Origin: Acidobacteriaceae bacterium
GTDB taxonomy: Bacteria > Acidobacteriota > Terriglobia > Terriglobales > Acidobacteriaceae
DNA length: 15,691 nt
NCBI GenBank assembly: GCA_003140785.1
Contig: PLKY01000419.1
Span: 19,940-35,630 of the forward strand
Reading direction: 5' to 3'
Shown here: one piece after another, positions 12,597-15,691 of the stretch
Layout of the letters: the number at the start of each line of letters is the position of its first letter
Position numbering within the stretch: the first letter of the stretch is position 1
Position numbers and translations under genes: made by a program
Notes under the pieces: generated by a model
What the model saw: only the letters and a program-made list of their open reading frames with translations
Databases searched by the model: none
What the model was told of the DNA's origin: nothing

Positions 12597-13247
12597 CTAC
12601 TTCATCGCGGCGGATTTCGACTGGAGATATTTGTCGAAGGGAATCTCGAAGAAGAACAGCTCGTTGCCTTCGGCGTCGCGCAATTTGTGCAGGTGCAGCT
12701 TGGCGCCTTTCAGAGGATCGTCAAGCTGGGAGACATCATAGAAAAGGAACCCAGCCCGCGTGGTGTGAGCTTCCACGACGAGCGCCCCGTACTCAAACTC
12801 GTCAAAGTCCTCCTCGACATCCTTATTGCTGGCCTTGGGCTTCATGTGGATGCTGGGAATCGGGCCGGGCATCGGAATTTTGCCGCCCTCGCGTTCCTTG
12901 CGCGTCATTAGCCGTTCGACATCTTCGGGCTCGGCCGCTTGGATCCTGTCGCCCGCCGGTGTTTGAAAGAGAATGCGCGCGTCCCGCAGAGAGATGGGCC
13001 GGTCGCTGTTATTCGTCACGATCAGGCGCACGGGCATGACGCCGTGGCTGAGGTAGTCCACGCGGAAGATCGCTTCCTTTTCCTTCGTGTCGTAGGGCTC
13101 GGCGGCTATCGCCACTTTTTCCTTGTCGTGCGCTTCGACGGCGGCAAATGAAGTTGCCGGCTGCACAGGCGGCGGCTTGTGGTCGTTGGCGAGTGCTGGA
13201 AACGCCAACCCGAACGCAAGGAGCGGTGCTAGCTTGCAGGCCTTCAT
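12597..13247 (-). CDS. Exported hypothetical protein, 216 aa
   Basis: I do not recognise a named family. The protein from ATG at 13245-13247 has a clear Sec signal peptide (MKACKLAPLLAFGLAFPALA, cut likely after ALA at 20) and no lipobox cysteine. A Pro-rich stretch (24-30) is followed by strand-forming sequence. It contains a segment typical of Ig-like or fibronectin-like surface domains, VRLIVTNNSDRPISLRDARI (73-92), then an acidic region (VEEDFDEFEY) and a final beta-rich part (HTTRAGFLFYDVSQ, LFFFEIPFD). It is probably periplasmic. In-frame ATGs at 13265 and 13301 exist but would lengthen the signal peptide unnaturally, and none has a ribosome site. It diverges from waaA with only 56 bases between, and precedes the methyltransferase gene on its own strand. 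Confidence 0.75.
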   Translation of the reverse strand: MKACKLAPLLAFGLAFPALANDHKPPPVQPATSFAAVEAHDKEKVAIAAEPYDTKEKEAIFRVDYLSHGVMPVRLIVTNNSDRPISLRDARILFQTPAGDRIQAAEPEDVERLMTRKEREGGKIPMPGPIPSIHMKPKASNKDVEEDFDEFEYGALVVEAHTTRAGFLFYDVSQLDDPLKGAKLHLHKLRDAEGNELFFFEIPFDKYLQSKSAAMK

Positions 13248-13263
13248 CGTGCACGACTGTATC

Positions 13264-13292
13264 ATTTTAGGGTTAGACCGAGGGAAGGCGAA
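13264..13292 (-). promoter_or_regulatory. Candidate sigma-70 promoter for the exported-protein gene
   Basis: On the minus strand, TTCGCC (13287-13292) and TAAAAT (13264-13269) are separated by exactly 17 bases. The -10 is a 5/6 match and the -35 only 3/6. Transcription would begin some 10 bases before the ATG at 13247, giving a very short leader, consistent with the lack of a Shine-Dalgarno there. Weak evidence. Confidence 0.3.
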
Positions 13293-13303
13293 TTCCGTCA
13301 CGC

Positions 13304-14611
13304 ATGATTTTGCTTTTCTATAATCTGGCGTTGCTCACAGGGCTGGTTGCCAGCGCGCCATGGTGGCTGTTGCGGATGGCCACCACGAATAAATATCGCG
13401 AAGGCCTGGGGGAACGTCTAGGAAAGGTTCCGGCATGGCTCAGAAGTCAATGTGCGGAGCGCCCGGTGATTTGGCTGCACGCGGTCTCGGTAGGGGAAGT
13501 GCTGGCCGTGAGCCGGTTGATCGAAGAACTGGACAAGAAATTGCCGGAACTGCAAGTGCTGATATCGACGACGACGCGAACTGGACAGAGGTTGGCGCGC
13601 GAGCGCTTTGGGTCTAACCGGGTATTTTATTGTCCGCTTGATTTGCCTTGGGCGGTGAAAGCCTACCTCGATGCGATCAGGCCCCGCCTGCTTGTTCTGG
13701 CCGAGACTGAGTTCTGGCCGAATTTACTCCACGGCTGCTTTCGCAGGCAGATTCCGGTCGCCGTGGTCAACGCACGCATTTCCGATCGCTCCTGGCCGCG
13801 CTACCGCATGCTGCGGTGGTTCTGGCAGCCGCGACTGAGCCGGCTTAGTCGCGTGCTTGCGCAGAGCGCGCCGGACGCCGAGCGGTTGAGGTCCATTGGT
13901 TGCCAGCCAGAACGCGTTACGGTCGCCGGCAATCTCAAGTTCGATGTGCGCGTCGCACAGGAGGCCGAGGCGACTCGACTGCTCAAGGCGCTTGGACCCG
14001 GCCTGCGCTACGTTGTAGCGGGCAGCACCCTGGAAGGCGAAGAAATCGCGCTTCTGGAGGCCTGGCCGAAGCTGCAGGAAGCAGATTCGCATCTCGCGAT
14101 GGTGCTCGCGCCACGCCATCCTGAGCGTTTCGCTGGGGTGGCTGGCCTTCTCGGGCGGTCAGGGTTCGAATGGAACGAACGTTCGTTCTGGAAGGGCCGT
14201 CCGAAAGAACAGGTCGAGCTGCTCAGCGCAGGCCAGATCATTCTTCTCGACACAATTGGGGAATTGGCTTCTGTCTATTCGATCTCGGCAGTCGCCTTTG
14301 TTGGTGGAAGCCTTTTTCCGGCGGGCGGCCACAACCCACTGGAGCCGGCGCAATTTGGTGTGCCCATCGTGATGGGTCCGCATTACGCTAACTTCCGCGC
14401 CATCACCGAAGATCTGATCGCACACGACGCTATTCGCATTGCGCCCGAGGAAGAGCTTGCCGGAGCGCTCGTTGATCTGCTGTCAGATCAAGCTATGGCC
14501 GTAGCTCTCGGGGAGCGGGCCAAGAGAGTTTTTGACGCGCAGGCGGGAGCAACGGAATGTGCAGTGCGTGCGATTGAAGAGTTGCTCGCAAAAGCGGATC
14601 ATGCACGATGA
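13304..14611 (+). CDS. waaA: 3-deoxy-D-manno-octulosonic acid (Kdo) transferase
   Basis: A 435-residue GT30 glycosyltransferase that adds Kdo to lipid IVA at the cytoplasmic face of the inner membrane. An N-terminal membrane anchor (MILLFYNLALLTGLVASAPW) is followed by the YREGLGERLG segment and WLHAVSVGE (57-65), whose last residue E65 matches the catalytic base of characterised WaaA. Further marks are AETEFWPNLL, VVNARIS, VTVAGNLKFD and the donor-binding loop GGSLFPAGGHNPLEPAQFG (about 334-352, with H343, N344 and E347). Length is normal. The only ribosome-like site, GGGAAGG, is about 14 bases upstream, rather far. Its TGA overlaps the ATG of lpxK, so the two are translationally coupled. 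Whether one or two Kdo residues are added cannot be told. It diverges from the exported-protein gene at 12597. Confidence 0.93.
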   Translation: MILLFYNLALLTGLVASAPWWLLRMATTNKYREGLGERLGKVPAWLRSQCAERPVIWLHAVSVGEVLAVSRLIEELDKKLPELQVLISTTTRTGQRLARERFGSNRVFYCPLDLPWAVKAYLDAIRPRLLVLAETEFWPNLLHGCFRRQIPVAVVNARISDRSWPRYRMLRWFWQPRLSRLSRVLAQSAPDAERLRSIGCQPERVTVAGNLKFDVRVAQEAEATRLLKALGPGLRYVVAGSTLEGEEIALLEAWPKLQEADSHLAMVLAPRHPERFAGVAGLLGRSGFEWNERSFWKGRPKEQVELLSAGQIILLDTIGELASVYSISAVAFVGGSLFPAGGHNPLEPAQFGVPIVMGPHYANFRAITEDLIAHDAIRIAPEEELAGALVDLLSDQAMAVALGERAKRVFDAQAGATECAVRAIEELLAKADHAR

Positions 14612-15630
14612 AGCGACCCTGGCTTACTCCGCTGGTGCCGCTTTACGCTGCGGGCATTGCCGCGCGCGGCCTTGGCCTGAAATTGAGGTGGGAACCAGCA
14701 AGGCACCTTCGTTGGCCGGTGATCAGCATCGGCAATCTGTCTACAGGCGGAGCGGGCAAAACGCCGTTCGCAATTGCTTTGGCCCGGCTGCTCGCTGCCG
14801 AGGGATATTCGGTAGACATTCTGTCGCGTGGCTATGGGCGCAAGAGCAACCTACCGGCGCGAGTTCTGGTCGAAGGATCCGCCGACGAGTTTGGCGATGA
14901 GCCGCTGCTGATCGCGCGTGAAACCGGCCTACCGGTCTATGTGGCTCCGCAGCGCTACGATGCGGGCCTGTTGGCAGAAGCAGATGCAGATGCGTCAGGG
15001 CAGCAAGGTGCTGGCCAAGGCCGCATTTCTCGTGCCCATATCCTGGACGACGGCTTCCAACATCGGCAACTCGCTCGCGAGGCGGATATTCTGCTTTTGA
15101 ATCGCCGTGATTGGCGGGATTCCCTTCTGCCTGCGGGCAACCTGCGTGAAGGATTGCATGCAGCCATGCGCGCGGATGTCATCGCGATTCCTGCGGACGA
15201 CCAGGAACTTGAGTGGGAACTTCGCGGATGGGGCTGGAAAGGGCTGATTTGGCGCTTGCATCGCCGCATGGAGATTCCGGCTATCGACGGTCCTGTCACA
15301 GCCTTCTGCGGAATCGCCCATCCGGAACAATTCTTCAACGGCTTGGAGCATGCTGGATTGCAGCTGTCCGCGCGAACGGCTTTCAGCGATCACCATCGCT
15401 TCACAGCGCATGACGTTCACACGCTGGTTTCTATGGCAAGCTCCGCGGAGGCGACGGCGCTCATCACGACAGAAAAAGATGCAGTGCGGTTAGGGATTCT
15501 GACCTCTGCTTTCCCGGCAACGTTGCCGCTCAAGACCGCTCGCTTGCGCATAGAAATCGAGAACCAGACCGACGTCCTTGCATGGTTTGTGAGCCGACTG
15601 TCTTCCCGGTCCGCGAATCCGCAGCTGTGA
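14608..15630 (+). CDS. lpxK: Tetraacyldisaccharide 4'-kinase
   Basis: A 340-residue kinase that phosphorylates the 4' position of tetraacyldisaccharide-1-phosphate to make lipid IVA, the acceptor for WaaA. Visible marks: a hydrophobic, membrane-associating N-terminus (about 7-24), VISIGNLSTGGAGKTPF with the P-loop at 46-52, the LSRGYGRK segment (72-79), GDEP (96-99, D97 corresponding to the conserved catalytic Asp region) and ILDDGFQH (145-152), a signature found essentially only in LpxK. Then LLPAGNLREG and, near the end, ALITTEKDAVRL. A somewhat longer Ala/Gly/Gln-rich loop (about 124-140) precedes the ILDDGFQH motif. The ATG shares ATGA with the waaA stop. Gene order waaA-lpxK, followed by a probable heptosyltransferase, indicates one LPS operon. 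Confidence 0.94.
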   Translation: MKRPWLTPLVPLYAAGIAARGLGLKLRWEPARHLRWPVISIGNLSTGGAGKTPFAIALARLLAAEGYSVDILSRGYGRKSNLPARVLVEGSADEFGDEPLLIARETGLPVYVAPQRYDAGLLAEADADASGQQGAGQGRISRAHILDDGFQHRQLAREADILLLNRRDWRDSLLPAGNLREGLHAAMRADVIAIPADDQELEWELRGWGWKGLIWRLHRRMEIPAIDGPVTAFCGIAHPEQFFNGLEHAGLQLSARTAFSDHHRFTAHDVHTLVSMASSAEATALITTEKDAVRLGILTSAFPATLPLKTARLRIEIENQTDVLAWFVSRLSSRSANPQL

Positions 15631-15642
15631 GAAAATCGAAGT

Positions 15643-15691
15643 TTGCACACGCAATTCAAGTTCCGCTTGCTTGTGGTTCGGTTGGGCGCCA
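15643..15691 (+). CDS. Probable GT9 heptosyltransferase, N-terminal fragment cut by window end
   Basis: After the lpxK stop, the same frame reads MHTQFKFRLLVVRLGA from a TTG at 15643-15645 to the end of the window. The segment LLVVRLGA is the characteristic first strand of GT9 heptosyltransferases (WaaC/WaaF/RfaQ type, which continue with xGDxxxxxP). The position directly behind waaA and lpxK suits an enzyme adding the first core heptose or a related sugar. No ATG is available between the lpxK stop and this strand; TTG at 15643 or TTG at 15667 must serve as start. Only 16 residues are visible, so the call rests on one motif plus operon context. Confidence 0.55.
   Translation, partial: MHTQFKFRLLVVRLGA

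Noticed and set aside
1..15691. Anti-phage system, CRISPR, transposon or prophage
   Set aside because: Apart from housekeeping-type dinG, no nuclease, transposase, integrase, toxin or repeat-spacer structure is visible on either strand.

Overview
The window is a GC-rich (roughly 60%), gene-dense piece of a Gram-negative chromosome. It most resembles an Acidobacteriota genome of the Terriglobia type. This is inferred from the lipid A/Kdo genes, the DUF4242 protein, the AhpD-like pair with its characteristic CMYNRYVDGLG segment, and short intergenic heptanucleotide arrays. No rRNA marker is present, so the taxonomy is not proven. I see no tRNA, rRNA, CRISPR array, insertion sequence, phage gene or toxin-antitoxin pair. 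Most of the region looks like ordinary core and housekeeping DNA.

Layout. Positions 1-85 hold the tail of an upstream gene that overlaps, by ATGA, a secreted M1-like pseudo-peptidase (82-2148). Two tandem AhpD-like/carboxymuconolactone decarboxylase paralogues follow (2328-2894 and 3037-3594). Their leaders and the gap between them consist largely of imperfect 7-bp repeat arrays. A GC-rich hairpin separates them from a convergent minus-strand block: a 2OG-Fe(II) oxygenase (3649-4377), a class I PPK2 polyphosphate kinase with a frameshifted 3' end (4544-5439), and the double-GTPase ribosome assembly factor Der (5600-7123).

After a divergent gap, the plus strand carries an unrecognised 85-residue protein (7453-7710), a DUF4242 protein (7903-8181), a DinG-type iron-sulfur helicase (8277-10292), a nicotinamidase (10312-10941), a small two-helix membrane protein (10997-11260) and QueD (11391-11768). 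Next, on the minus strand, come a membrane-anchored SAM methyltransferase (11778-12503) and an exported protein of unknown function (12597-13247). Divergent from these, an LPS operon starts: waaA (13304-14611), lpxK (14608-15630, ATGA overlap) and, cut off by the window end, the first residues of a probable GT9 heptosyltransferase (from about 15643).

How they fit together. WaaA, LpxK and the GT9 enzyme act in successive steps of lipid A-core assembly, and this is the clearest functional unit. The other neighbours are metabolic or housekeeping genes with no obvious shared pathway. The most unusual features are four. The heptad arrays sit directly against the ribosome binding sites of both AhpD-like genes. 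Those two paralogues have altered redox cysteine motifs. The M1-like protein lacks the catalytic Glu of HExxH. The ppk2 reading frame is broken close to its C-terminus, while the correct C-terminal sequence survives in the adjacent frame.
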